DNA of 64,000 nt from Diploptera punctata (lineage: Eukaryota; Arthropoda; Insecta; Blattodea; Blaberidae), in the NCBI GenBank assembly GCA_030220185.1, contig JASPKZ010004571.1, forward strand, positions 248,001-312,000, given 5' to 3'. The notes under the pieces were generated by a model. It ran no database searches, had not been told where the DNA came from, and worked only from the letters and a program-made list of their open reading frames with translations. Positions 53,600-63,925 of this stretch are shown here, piece after piece. The translations under genes and the position numbers were made by a program. Each line of letters opens with the position of its first letter. Positions within the stretch are counted from its first letter, which is position 1.

Positions 53600-54485
53600 T
53601 TGTTTTTGCACGATAGTGTTTTGTCGTACTTACAGCAATGGCGACCATGATTGAAATGTCAACTTCCTACATTTCGGGGTTGCCAACCTAAATAATTATA
53701 CTGTGATATTACATATTACCAACCACGTGCGGTAAGTAAAACCACTGCCCTTTATGTATATTACGCATACAAAAATATATCCAAAAGGTAGTGTTAATAT
53801 GCATTATACGAAACAAATTACTACATTTTTAAATAAAATGAACTTATTTGAAACAATATAAAACAATAAATACGTACTTGCCGCCATTTTATCACTGATT
53901 GGCATCACGGCCTGTTGTAGTCTTAACTAATAAACATTGCCCACCCAGTTATCGTTAGTCAGTTGTTTATAATGAACGCAAATATTTTCAACAAAGATAT
54001 TATTTTAGTAAAGTGATCCCTCAACAGACCCGGAGGCCCTTGGGGTAGTAGGAGGTTAAGGCTCCCACTTTTTCTAGACAATCGGCACTTTATGTCAGCC
54101 GGGTTGTCAGCCCTGCGTGACGGCCGCCTTTACACCCAGAACAAGTGTCTGGTAGTCATTTCCGTTAGAGGCTGAGTCGACCTCAGGGCCATAGTGCCGC
54201 CAGAGGGTTTGGGTCAGTTTAAAAATCCTGACCCCAACAGGACTTGAACCCTCGACCCTCCGGCTTGTAGCTCAGTTCCTTAACCACTACGCTACGGCGT
54301 GCCCCCCTATTATTTATTATCTTGAAAACACCATCGCGCAAAAAATAATGTAGGCTACAACGCATGTTTGTGAAGTGTTTTACAGAATTTCGGAAATTAA
54401 AAACCTCGCTATCGCTCGATTTTTAAACATTTCCTCACTTCTGTAAAAGCCACTTCCTAGCCTCGCATCGTAATATACTATTATT
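53600..54485 (-). repeat. R2 dispersed repeat, copy 2, interrupted by S3
   Basis: Minus-strand match to 45305-45925: TTACAGCAATGGCGACCATG, ACCACGTGCGGTAAGTAAAAC, CAACAAAGATATTATTTTAG, then S3 (54024-54306), then TTATCTTGAAAACACCATCG and CCTCGCATCGTAATATACTA. Confidence 0.75.
54024..54306 (-). mobile_element. SINE S3, full-length, inserted in R2
   Basis: The minus strand begins GGGGGGCACGCCGTAGCG with an A box (TAGCGTAGTGG), a B box GGGTTCAAGTCCTG, and a complete body to CTACCCCAAGGGCCTCCGG. R2 copy 1 gives the empty site near 45490. Imperfect TATTATTT repeats at the edges may be the TSD. Confidence 0.88.
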
Positions 54486-54613
54486 TACATAGCCTCTCTT
54501 ATCTTGTTGTCTATCACTATTCCGAACGAAATGTTTAAATTAATATTTTTTTCAAGTGTTGTATTATTTTTAATTTTAATGTTTTATTTCTTCTTGTTGT
54601 TGTTGTTGTTGTT

Positions 54614-54978
54614 CTTCTTCTTCTTCTTCTTCCTTCCAAGTATTAGGCCAAGGCCTGTTACGATCCTATAGAAAATTTTCCTTCCAGCGTTTGATAGGAC
54701 GGCCCAGTGATCTTCATCCTCTTGGTATATAATTATAAACAGCTTTGGGGATCCGATTTGAACTCATTCTTTCTATATGGTGTTTCCAATTTAGTTGGTA
54801 CTGTTTAATATATTCCAAAATTGGTGTAGTCTACAATTCTTTTGAGATATCGGTGTTCCTTTTCCGATCCCATCTGCTGTAACCCGTTGTTCTGCGCATG
54901 AATCTCATTTCACAAGCCGTTATTCTGCTTTCATGTTGCCTTTTTTAGTGTCCATGCTTCACTACCATCTCGAATTAA
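54614..54978 (-). pseudogene. LINE L-D, 5'-truncated C-terminus
   Basis: The 3' end (CTTCTTCC...AAGTATTAGGCCAAGGCC, complement) lies at 54614-54680. Then RRAVLSNAG-like remnants, HHIERMSSNRIPKAV, FMRRTTGYSRWDR and a cut at EAWTL. It is equivalent to 24010-24350, with stops. 54979-55194 has nothing recognisable. Confidence 0.82.
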
Positions 54979-55206
54979 TTTTTATTTAATCCCATTTATA
55001 TATTTTTGTTTAAATATATTTCAATTTATGTTTTGATGATTTTGCATTTCTTTTCAATTTGTACCTTTCACGACTTGTTAAATAGCATAAAGTGGATTAT
55101 TCCAAAGCTTATGGTATTTTACATAGATTTCTGCATACTAAGCTATTAAACTTCTCGCACGAACAAAAGATAGGAGTAATACATTAGGCTAGGAACTGTT
55201 GACTTT

Positions 55207-56140
55207 CCCCTCCATGGTATCTTTACCTTGTCGTGGTGGAGTGGCTTGCGTGCTTAAATGATCCTGAGAGCTATGCCGGCGGTAGCATTGCTGCCGATAG
55301 GGTTACCCATGCCGGACTGGTCGAAGGTGATAAGCCAGACGAAAAAAGTACCTTGGTCGAAAGAGTGACGATCTTTCACCGTAAAAATACAACTGTCAAG
55401 AAATGCGGATATGGGTTCAACTGGGGTAAAATTTTCCGGAGGTCAAATAGTCCCCCATTCGGTTCTCCGGGCGGGGACTACTTCAGGGAACCCATGCCAA
55501 AGGCACAAACACAGGGACATGTTCCTAGGAACATGGAATGTTAGGACTTTATACACAAAGAAATTAAACATACGCTTAATTCTGGAAATGCGTGCTATTA
55601 TGCATTGCAGAGACTCTTGATGTCCCAACTCCTTTCAAAAAACGTTAAACTGAAAATATATAAAACTATTATTCTACCAGTTAAATTATATGGGTGCGAA
55701 ACATGGACTCTTACTTTAAGGGAGGAAAGAAGATTACAAGTATTTGAGAATAAAGTACTTAGGAAAATTTTTGGACCAAAGAGAGATGAACAGACAGGTG
55801 AATGGAGAAGACTACATAACAATGAACTACATGGTCTTTATAGGAAGCCAGATATAATAAGAACAGTTAAGTCTCGTAGACTGCGATGGGCAGGACATGT
55901 TGCACGTATGGGGAATGAAAGACTTGCATGGAAGCTTCTTGTAGGAAAGCCAGAGGGAAAACGCCCAGTTGGTAGACCAAGAATGAGGTGGGAGAATAAC
56001 ATTAACTATGATTTGAGGGAAGTAGATTATACAGGAAATGATTGGAAAGCATTAGCTCAGGATAGGGATGTATGGAGAACTTATGTCCGCGCGGCCATGA
56101 ACCTACGGGTTCGATAGTGCCAGTGAGTGAGTAAGTAAGT
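55207..56140 (+). mobile_element. LINE L-A with both ends but a large internal deletion, 12-bp TSD
   Basis: ACTGTTGACTTT (55195-55206) and ACTGTAGACTTT (56141-56152) flank a 934-bp element. Its first 340 bp are not seen in other copies and lead to FLGTWNVRTLYT, the start motif of the LINE apurinic-type endonuclease. The sequence then jumps at about 55553 into the C-terminal half (EIKHTLNSGNA...). The 170-codon ORF from 55605 is open to NLRVR. The missing middle is the rest of the endonuclease, the linker and all RT motifs. The first part therefore shows the 5' end of L-A. Confidence 0.9.
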
Positions 56141-56152
56141 ACTGTAGACTTT

Positions 56153-56609
56153 GGTAAAATGGTATTATCTTTGCTGTAGGTGTGTCAGGGACGGGTGTAC
56201 TCCCAAGTAACTAAGAAGAGATGTTAGCCAGTGCTGTGAATGGCAGTTTGATCATAATTTGCAGCAAGAGAACAGCAGGAGTCGAGTGTTGTTTCTATGG
56301 AAACATCTGCGCCTCTACACACGTCACAACTCCCGGACTTTTATAAAACGTTTTAGAACTGAACAAACAGCCGGGAGGCGGAAATTGTTGAGATGAGAGG
56401 GGAAAGCTCAAAATTGAGAACGAATATGAAAGAGTTCCACTATACTAACATAAAAAAACCATTGAATTCTTTCTACAACTGTTCAATCCTGCCTTCTAAT
56501 ATTTACAATATTATTTACTAGAGATATAAAGCTTTGTACATAGAAAAGCTTAGGATGTACTTTTCATTTTCAGTCAAACGTATAGTTCACGTTACACCAT
56601 ATAATTAAT
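56153..56609. other. No recognisable feature
   Basis: No ORF above 50 codons and no match found. A modest GC rise near 56290-56400 is noted. Confidence 0.3.
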
Positions 56610-57300
56610 TTTGACTATTTAAATCATGCTCCAAATGGGAGTCAATGACCAATCACATTTCAATGATTTTTTATTTACAACCAATCACAGTCGTGTTTCA
56701 CCTAAAATTTACCAACTAAAGTTTATCATAATAAAGAAAGCACCTCCTTTTAACATTCTGAATAGGTCATAGCATTATTTTGCAGTGACTGACTCTCTAA
56801 GAAATACGGCTACCAGATTGTATAGTTATAGCGCATACGAGAGATAATATAAAAACATTTGTAACAATTGATTATACCACAAAAAAACACTGTTTGCACT
56901 TTCTTAAACGAATTATTTTCCAGGAAATGACGCAGAAAAATATAATTGACATATTTACATCATAGGACACCAGAAATTAATTAATACCTATAACGTTGGT
57001 TATAAATTTCTCCACTAGGGTGCATTCTTACAACATTGCGATCTTTTGGCAATAAATAAAATTATGATCTGGTTGCAGTGATGGGACAAAAGAAGCAAAT
57101 GAAGCGTACTAATCGTTTCTCTTTGTTTTCAAACACCGCCGTTTATATTAAATATATAAATATTTTAAAATAACTATAGTTAAATAATGATTTGTGAGTA
57201 TACAGCTTAATTTTATTCGTAAAATAGTCCTAACAAATGCCACTCTTGATTTCCAAATTCTCTAGATAAATTGGAAATCGCTTGTGGCATTACTTATGAT
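56610..57300 (+). repeat. R1 dispersed repeat, near full-length
   Basis: GACTATTTAAATCATGCTCC to CTTGTGGCATTACTTATGA. The internal block ATTTGTAACAATTGATTATACC and the 3' hairpin (GCCACTCTTGATTTCC / GGAAATCGCTTGTGGC) are present. 57301-57734 holds nothing recognisable. Confidence 0.82.
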
Positions 57301-57734
57301 AAACAGATCACAACACTCAGCGCAGAGGCTAAAGGTAATAAACATGTATATTGTATCTTACATAAGCTACATCAAGCATTTCGGTTGATATGAACAGTAT
57401 TTGGGGTTTGCAGCGCTACAGATAGTGAACAAGGAATATAGCCTTTGTGTTGGTATCATATAACTGACAGATGTATCTGTACAGTATTATCAGTATTACC
57501 AGCGGTAATAATAACACAATTCCCTAATATGCATCAACCGACAATAAATATGTAATGTGATCGTAAACTGATATTCTCTGAAATATGTCACACCATGATC
57601 GCGCCTTCCTTTATTTAATTTTTAATTAAGCGCGATTAAAAGTTCTCAACACGAATTTTTTTATGGCTCTTACAGCCCAAGTCGGGCTTTGGCTTCCCTT
57701 TTTTGGAAATAATAAACTACTGTGATTTAGAAAA

Positions 57735-58157
57735 CAAACAATAATTAAATTGTATAACGTAATGGCTATTCCTGTATTGATGTATGGATCAGAATGTTGG
57801 ACGATCACTAAAAGACAAGAACAAAGATTGGAAGCAGCTGAGATCCGATTTTTAAGAAATATAGCAGGATATACTCTGCTGGATAAGAAAAGGAATGAAG
57901 ATATAAGTAAGGAACTAAATATTTTCAAACTTACAGACCGAATAATTAAATATAGGGACGACTGGAAAGAACATATTGATAGAATGCCAGAAGGAAGATT
58001 TCCAAAATTATTGCTAAATTATAAACCGCACGGAATGAGAAATATTGGTCGCCCACACAGAAGATGGTCTGAACAATTTTAACAATTCTAGCTTTCATGA
58101 AACCGGAACGAGCCAAGAGGCTTAATCCCTGGATGATGATGATGATGATGATGATGA
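57735..58157 (+). pseudogene. LINE L-G, 5'-truncated, open C-terminus
   Basis: A 110-codon ORF: MAIPVLMYGSECWTI, AAEIRFLRNIAGYTLLDKK, WKEHIDRMPEGRFPK and MRNIGRPHRRWSEQF with a stop. The 3' UTR GAAACCGGAACGAGCC ends in (GAT)n. The same 3' end is the 86-bp insertion at 27347. Confidence 0.87.
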
Positions 58158-58159
58158 TT

Positions 58160-58463
58160 TAGTTAAGTTAAATTCCCTAGAGATGTCGTGAGTGACACCT
58201 GGTCGGCATGTAGCCTCAAGAGACATCTAGTAGCAACTAAGGTATTATTTGGATGGTACAAAGTTGGGTAAATTTTGCTTAGAAGCTTCTTTTTTAGCCT
58301 TAAGATTCTTTTATGAGCCTGAAGATCTTCAGAATCAGGACCCACTGATTTTAAGTACATCCCGGAGGACTTGTTTCACGGACTTTCCCATCCTAAAAAT
58401 ACGTCAATCGCAACCCTTGGGATTGGAGGCAAGGAACATAACCACTAGACCACCGAGGTTGAC
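58160..58463 (-). mobile_element. SINE S4, full-length
   Basis: Minus strand: CCTCGGTGGTCTAGTGGTTA (A-box region of a tRNA-Glu/Asp-like head) and AAGGGTTGCGATTGACG (degenerate B box). Body GAAACAAGTCCTCCGGGATG, CTTAGTTGCTACTAGATGTC, and end TCTCTAGGGAATTTAAC. It abuts the (GAT)n tail of L-G. Confidence 0.75.
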
Positions 58464-58689
58464 TTATTAATTTAATACATGTTATCAATAACACTGGTCA
58501 ACATGATTTTTGTCTCATGAGTACCAATAGTTGTATTTAATGCAGTTTTTTATCGTGTTTTCAAATATGTATTCGGAATTTCTCCATCATCCACAGTTTT
58601 TTTTATTTCAATTTCAATTAATGGATTTAAATAATTATTTTTTAATAAACGTTTTTTCGTCCATTTCTCCATTGTAAAATAAAGCCAAA

Positions 58690-58825
58690 TGAGCTAACTC
58701 AGGATATTTCAGCTATGGAAAAGAGATATCAAGGCAAATGGAACCCTAATATGCTGGCAGATTATTGTTGGCCCATCAAGAGGAATGCTCCACAGGGGAA
58801 ATATAGCAGAAAATCGTAATTTCTT
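58690..58825 (+). pseudogene. C-terminal piece of the ERYQGRW/ADYCW family
   Basis: It translates to ISAMEKRYQGKWNPNMLADY then CWPIKRNAPQGKYSRKS with a stop, matching the end of 24985-25555. An old fragment with no other part nearby. 58826-59394 holds nothing recognisable. Confidence 0.55.
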
Positions 58826-59394
58826 ACTTTCTAGGTGAGTCCAAATGTTCAAATATTGTGTAGTTACGAATGTAGAAAATATTAAAGTGTTTGAAATTAT
58901 AAATTCCTGTCTCTCGGAAACCTTGCGTGATGGAGAAAAACTGATATCTTATTTGAATTCAGGAGAAAAAATACTATGAGAATCACATATTTTTCTTTCT
59001 GAGACAAAAAAAAATTTGTTGCTCAGTATTATTTTCATAAGTATTCAATTGTTTCTAATGTTATCTTCTAAAAATAATTACACAGTATCTTCCCTCCTTG
59101 CCTTATCCAATAAGGTTATACTTCATTTACACCATGTACAGCCTTTGAAATAATTGTTGGCGCACAGATTATTTTCAAGTCCCAGAACGAAGCCACTGCG
59201 CATGACCAGAGGTCAGTTGTTTGGTTCACAAGTATACAACTATTTGAGAAACTAAAATCCATTCTATTTCGTTGTGTGTAGTGCAATGGAAAATAATTTC
59301 GCACATATAAGTAGTGCGGTAAATGCTGTAAATAAAACAAAGCAAAAAAATCAAAGAAAACAAATAAAATTAATTGAGATAAGGACGAGAGAAA

Positions 59395-59490
59395 AAAGGC
59401 CTGACAGCGGGATCGAACACGCGACCTCCTCCATGGGGGAAAAAAAAGAAGCTCCCTCCACTAAACCTCAACCGTTCCCTGCTAGAAACT
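59395..59490 (-). pseudogene. tRNA-like fragment (SINE head)
   Basis: Minus strand: GGTTGAGGTTTAGTGGAGGG... and CGCGTGTTCGATCCCGCTG, which has a B box (GTTCGATCCC). The anticodon arm is expanded by an A8/T8 run. It could be a degraded tRNA or a SINE head. Confidence 0.45.
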
Positions 59491-59552
59491 GTCTGTATGA
59501 AGCGATGCAATACTCCAGGACTTACTTGTATAATGAAATCATATATATTACT

Positions 59553-59850
59553 TACTCACTTACTTACTGGCACTATCGAACCCGTAGGTTCATGGCCGCA
59601 CGGACATAAGCTCTCCATACATCCCTATCCCGATCCAATGCTTTCCAATCATTCCCTGTATAATCCACCTCCCCCAAATCATAGTTAATGTTATTCTCCC
59701 ACCTCATTCTTGGTCTACCAACTGGGCATTTTTCCCTCTGGGTTTCCTACAAGAAGCCTCCATGCAAGTCTTTCACTCCCCATACGTGCAACATGTCCTG
59801 CCCATCGCAGTCTACGAGACTTAACTGTTCTTATTATATCTGGCTTCCCA
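59553..59850 (-). mobile_element. LINE L-A, strongly 5'-truncated
   Basis: Minus strand: from GGAAGCCAGATATAATAAG (59850) to GGGTTCGATAGTGCC and (TAAG)n at 59553. A one-base slip near 59730 breaks the ORF. High identity to other young copies. Confidence 0.9.
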
Positions 59851-59984
59851 TATATTAACTTGTCTTAATTTAAATTAATCAGACGCATTGTACATTAGTA
59901 GTGGAAATAAATAATCTTGTCATGCCTTGTGTTTTTTTAAACAAAGTAACGAGATTTTACAATCGTATCGTTATTCTTTATATA

Positions 59985-60018
<34 letters not shown>

Positions 60019-60021
<3 letters not shown>

Positions 60022-60341
60022 CACCGCTGTGGTCTCGAGGTAGAGTGCTGCCTTGTCACGCAGCGGGCCCGGGTTCGATCCCCGGTCGGGACAGTTTTTC
60101 TGGGTGAGGTTTTTATCGGGGTTTTTCCTCACCTGTAAGACAAATACGTTAAGGAAAACGTTAAGGCCGAAACGGTTCCCGAAATCATATGGCCTTATCA
60201 TTATCATCATCATCATCCACCGGTGTGGAAAGCAACGGGAAGCTACCACACCTACAATTCCGTAGTAAAGCTGCAAGCATAGCATGAAAATGCTATGATT
60301 GCAGTGAAAGATTTACCTTCGCGCAGAATTACTATGGACGG
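60019..60341 (+). mobile_element. SINE S1a between (TA)n tracts
   Basis: GTCCACCGCTGTGGTCTCGAGG, B box GGGTTCGATCCCCGG, body, (CAT)n and the type-a tail to ACTATGGACG. A (TA)17 run precedes it directly and (TA)8 follows. Confidence 0.93.
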
Positions 60342-60465
60342 ATATATATATATATAAGCTGTTTCCTTTAATTCATTAATTTCCCTATATACACAAATTT
60401 ATTTATATAACGTAGCCTGGTAACGTGTAGGCATTATAAAAGATAACGACGTTATTTAAAAAGTT

Positions 60466-60541
60466 CCTGACCAGGATCGAACCTGAGCCTGCGTCGTCGC
60501 AAGAAAGCATCTCACCGACTGCTCTACTGAAGTGAACGATA
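60466..60541 (-). pseudogene. tRNA-like sequence with B box
   Basis: Minus strand: GTAGAGCAGTCGGTGAGATGC and CTCAGGTTCGATCCTGGTC (B box GGTTCGATCC). It has the length and layout of a tRNA or SINE head, but the acceptor ends do not pair well. 60542-61020 holds nothing recognisable. Confidence 0.5.
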
Positions 60542-61042
60542 CAAAAACTGCATCAGAAGAAAACGCTAATTTACTATTGATTGGTTTAAGAGAACATTAC
60601 TTGCTTTCAGTCATCTGATAACTCTCTTAACTTAAAAATTCAATTAATAAATGTATTTGTCGAAATTCTTTCAATAACGATTGGTATAAATCTATGAGTG
60701 GCCCCTTATGCCGCCGGATTTACCTCAAAGTGAGACAGCACATGTAACAACTTACTCGTGTGAATCGCTCTTCAACTCTTTTAACTTTCCACCATCAAGA
60801 GTTGTGCCATCATTTTTTTCAAAGGCTGTACATAAGGTAATTGATTTTGTTCATTCATAAGTTCAAAGCTACTACAATTGGTCACCTGCTGTTACAACTT
60901 TTAACTCAAAAGTTTGATTCTTTTATCATTGTCACACCAATATACGTACTGTAGGTTATTCTGGAAAACGGACATACAGCACAAAATTCTATTTACAGCT
61001 GGGAGTATAAATAATCAGTTTATATATATATATATATATATA

Positions 61043-61371
61043 GTCCACCGCTGTGGTCTCGAGGTAGCGTGCTGCCTTGTCACGCAGCGGGCCCGATTTC
61101 GATTCCCGGTCGGGGTAGTTTTTCTGGGTGAGGTTTTTATCGGGTTTTTCCTCACCTGTAAGACAAATGCCAGGAAAAAGTTTAAGGCCCAAACGGTCCC
61201 CGAAATCATATAACCATCATATAACCATCATCATCATCATCCTTCACCGGTGCGGAAAACAACGGAAAGCTATCACACCTACAATTCCCTAGTAAAACTG
61301 CAAAGCATAGCATGAAAATGCTATGATTGCAGTGAAAGACCTGCCCTCGGGCAGAATTACTACAAATGGGC

Positions 61372-61373
<2 letters not shown>
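61043..61373 (+). mobile_element. SINE S1a between (TA)n tracts
   Basis: Complete copy. B-box region mutated to CGATTTCGATTCCC. It follows (TA)11 and is followed by (TA)20. The tail has ACTACAAATGGGCCG instead of ACTATGGATGG. Confidence 0.93.
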
Positions 61374-61419
<46 letters not shown>

Positions 61420-61437
61420 AAAAATGTTTATGTTAGG

Positions 61438-61496
61438 ATTCCTGAGTAGCTCAGATGGTTAGTTTAGAAACTCGAGTTCAAATCCTGACTCAGGCA
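61438..61496 (+). pseudogene. tRNA-like sequence missing its anticodon arm
   Basis: TCCTGAGTAGCTCAGATGG (acceptor, D-arm and A box), then GAGTTCAAATCCTGACTCAGG (B box, T-arm and acceptor). The acceptor halves CCTGAGT and ACTCAGG are perfect complements. About 18 nt of the anticodon arm are missing. It lies between two long (TA)n tracts. Confidence 0.6.
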
Positions 61497-61515
61497 TTTA
61501 TTTTTTCTTTTCATG

Positions 61516-61553
<38 letters not shown>

Positions 61554-61558
61554 TTGCG

Positions 61559-61602
61559 CAGTAATGAACCTCCGAGTTCGATAGTGCCAGTTAGTTTGTT
61601 AC
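61559..61602 (+). mobile_element. LINE L-A, last ~43 bp only
   Basis: GCAGTAATGAACCTCCGAG then TTCGATAGTGCCAGTTAG: the extreme 3' end of L-A after a (TA)n tract. The strongest 5' truncation of L-A here. Confidence 0.75.
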
Positions 61603-61626
61603 ATAAGTCTTATATAAAAGTGATCA

Positions 61627-62395
61627 TAATTCATACTGACTATTTAACTCATGCCCCAAATGGGAGTCAATGACCAATCACATTTCAATGATTTCTGTTT
61701 TACAACCAATCAGAGTCGTGTTTCACGAAATATTTATCAGTGTTAAATTTATCATATTAAAGAAAGCTCCTCCTTTTTAATATTCTGAACAGGTCTGACC
61801 ATTATTTTGCAGTGACTGAGCCTGTGAGAAATACGGCTACCAGATTGTACTCGTTTATATAGTGCATAGATATCAACACATAGCGCTTGCAGGAGTTAAT
61901 ATAAAAACATTTGTAGCAATTGATTATACCACCAAAAAAAGAAACCACTGTTTGCACTTTCTTAAATGTATTTTTTCCCAGGTAATAATCCAGAAAAATA
62001 TAATTGTCATATTTACATCATACGACATCAGAAATGAATTAATATACAGTTTGATGTTTCATTTTTTCTCCACTAGAGAGCATTCTTACAATATTGCGTT
62101 CCTTTGGCAATAAATAGTATGATCTGGTTGCAGTGATAAACAAAAGAAGCAGATGAAGCGTACCTATCGTTTCTCATTTGTTTTCAAACATCGCCGTTTA
62201 CATTAAATATATAAATATTTTAAAATAACTATAGTTAAATAATGATTTGTGAGTAAACAGCTTAATTTTATTCGTTAAATAGTCCTAACAAATGCCACTC
62301 TTGATTTCCAAATTCTCTAGATAAATTCACTCCTCACTTCGTGAGTCGTGAATTTATCGATAATTTGGAAATCACTCGTGGCATTACTTATGATT
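61627..62395 (+). repeat. R1 dispersed repeat, full-length with long hairpin
   Basis: GACTATTTAACTCATGCCCC to CACTCGTGGCATTACTTATGA. The 3' end contains GCCACTCTTGATTTCCAAAT and its near complement, plus an inner GATAAATTCACTCC / GTGAATTTATC stem, an ~85-nt hairpin. No ORF. Confidence 0.85.
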
Positions 62396-62687
62396 ATTAT
62401 CTTGAGTTATACATTGTAAAGTTGCAAATTTAACGTATCAGCATAGCTTTTCATTTAATGTTACTCTAATACAAGGACAGATACCTATCTACAAAGTTCA
62501 ATATTATTTCCATCAACGTATAGGTATTTTCCAACACAATAAATGCAAAATGCATGCATTTACTATACCTGTTTTAAAAAAGAACCTCTTTACATAATAT
62601 AACATAAAATTTTACTTTTATTCATAGAAAATAGGCGTATTAATACAAAAATACAGCATGTATACTTCACGCATTGTTTTATAACTT

Positions 62688-63116
62688 CTTCTTCCTTCCA
62701 AGTATTAGGCCAAGGCCTGTTACGATCCTATAGAAAATTTTCCCTCCAGCGTAAATAGTTTGATCCTTCCGGAAAATTCTCATATAAGATTTGAAAGCAT
62801 AATAATAGTCCCTTCGATTGGTTCCTGGCCAAAAGAAGGCAAGACCAGTGATGGGACTGCCATCTTATAGCCTCTGGTCAGGCTTTTCTGGAGAAGAAAA
62901 GAAAATAAAGGAAAGAAGAAATGGAAGAAAGGAAAGACTCCCTAGCCCTCGGATGCCCTAATAGCGTCGGGGTCGAAAAAACAAGAGTTAACCAAGGGAG
63001 GTTAGATAGTAAAGTTAAAAGAGTGCAAAACACAAGTAAGTGGAAGAAATGTTTTGCTCAGCTTGGGAACCTTGTGGTCGCCATCCACATACCCTTTAGA
63101 TGAGGACCCCTGAGGG
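62688..63116 (-). mobile_element. S6 element, isolated copy with 14-bp TSD
   Basis: Minus strand: CCCTCAGGGGTCCTCATC to TATAGGATCGTAACAGGCC... and (GAA)n at 62688. TTGTTTTATAACTT at 62674-62687 and 63117-63130 flanks it. It lacks satellite flanks, so S6 is an independent mobile element. A stop interrupts the frame that is open in the satellite copies. Confidence 0.92.
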
Positions 63117-63130
63117 TTGTTTTATAACTT

Positions 63131-63520
63131 TAACCTAAAAATCTATGTTATTCTTAGTTATTTTTACCATTTTAAATGTTAAAATCAACCAATTAGTTTA
63201 CTTTTCATTTATAAAATGCTTATACGTCTTCATTCATATCGCATCAAGAGTATTTGGGTTTATATCATTAGCGTGAGAATGTCTATTGGCATGTTCAGTG
63301 CTGACTAATTTCATGCATTAATTAATTATGAAATTAAAATGCATCCTGATATCATAGAGGATTTTTAATTAAATTGAATTAAAAAAAACAAAATAAAAGA
63401 AAAATGTGTTATTAAAGTCCCGCAGCGAGAATTTATAATATTCGAGCCGTATATTAAGTATTTTATGGAAAATGACAAAAACCATCATTATGTTCTGAGG
63501 TCTAAAAATATAATGAAAAT
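63131..63520. other. No recognisable feature
   Basis: AT-rich leader before the tandem repeat, with short ORFs only. Confidence 0.3.
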
Positions 63521-63524
63521 ATAA

Positions 63525-63925
63525 TTTATGTAAATTAATGTAGGAATAAAGTATTCTACAAAACATTGTTCCCATTGTTCCGATAAAACCGTGTATTTTC
63601 GAACCAACATTTTCCAGGAATTTTTACAACATTAAATTGTAAATTAATATAGGAATAAATTATTCTACAAAACATTGTTCCGATAAAACCGTACATTTTC
63701 CAGGAATTTTTACAACATTAAATTGTAAATTAATGTAGGAATAAATTATTCTACAAAACATTGTTCCCATTGTTCCGATAAAACCGTGTATTTTCGAACC
63801 AACATTTTCCAGGAATTTTTACAACATTAAATTGTAAATTAATATAGGAATAAATTATTCTACAAAACATTGTTCCGATAAAACCGTATATTTTCGAACC
63901 AACATTTTCCAGGAATTTTTACAAC
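63525..63925. repeat. Tandem repeat of ~100-bp units alternating in two forms
   Basis: Four units of TAGGAATAAATTATTCTAC...TTGTTCCGATAAAACCG...CCAGGAATTTTTACAAC. Longer units contain a duplicated CATTGTTCC and GTATTTTCGAACCAAC. One shorter unit lacks them. The two-unit period is about 195 bp (63571 to 63766). Confidence 0.9.

Noticed and set aside
60466..61496. Functional tRNA genes at 60466 and 61438
   Set aside because: The first has poor acceptor pairing, and the second lacks the anticodon arm; both are better read as relics or SINE heads.
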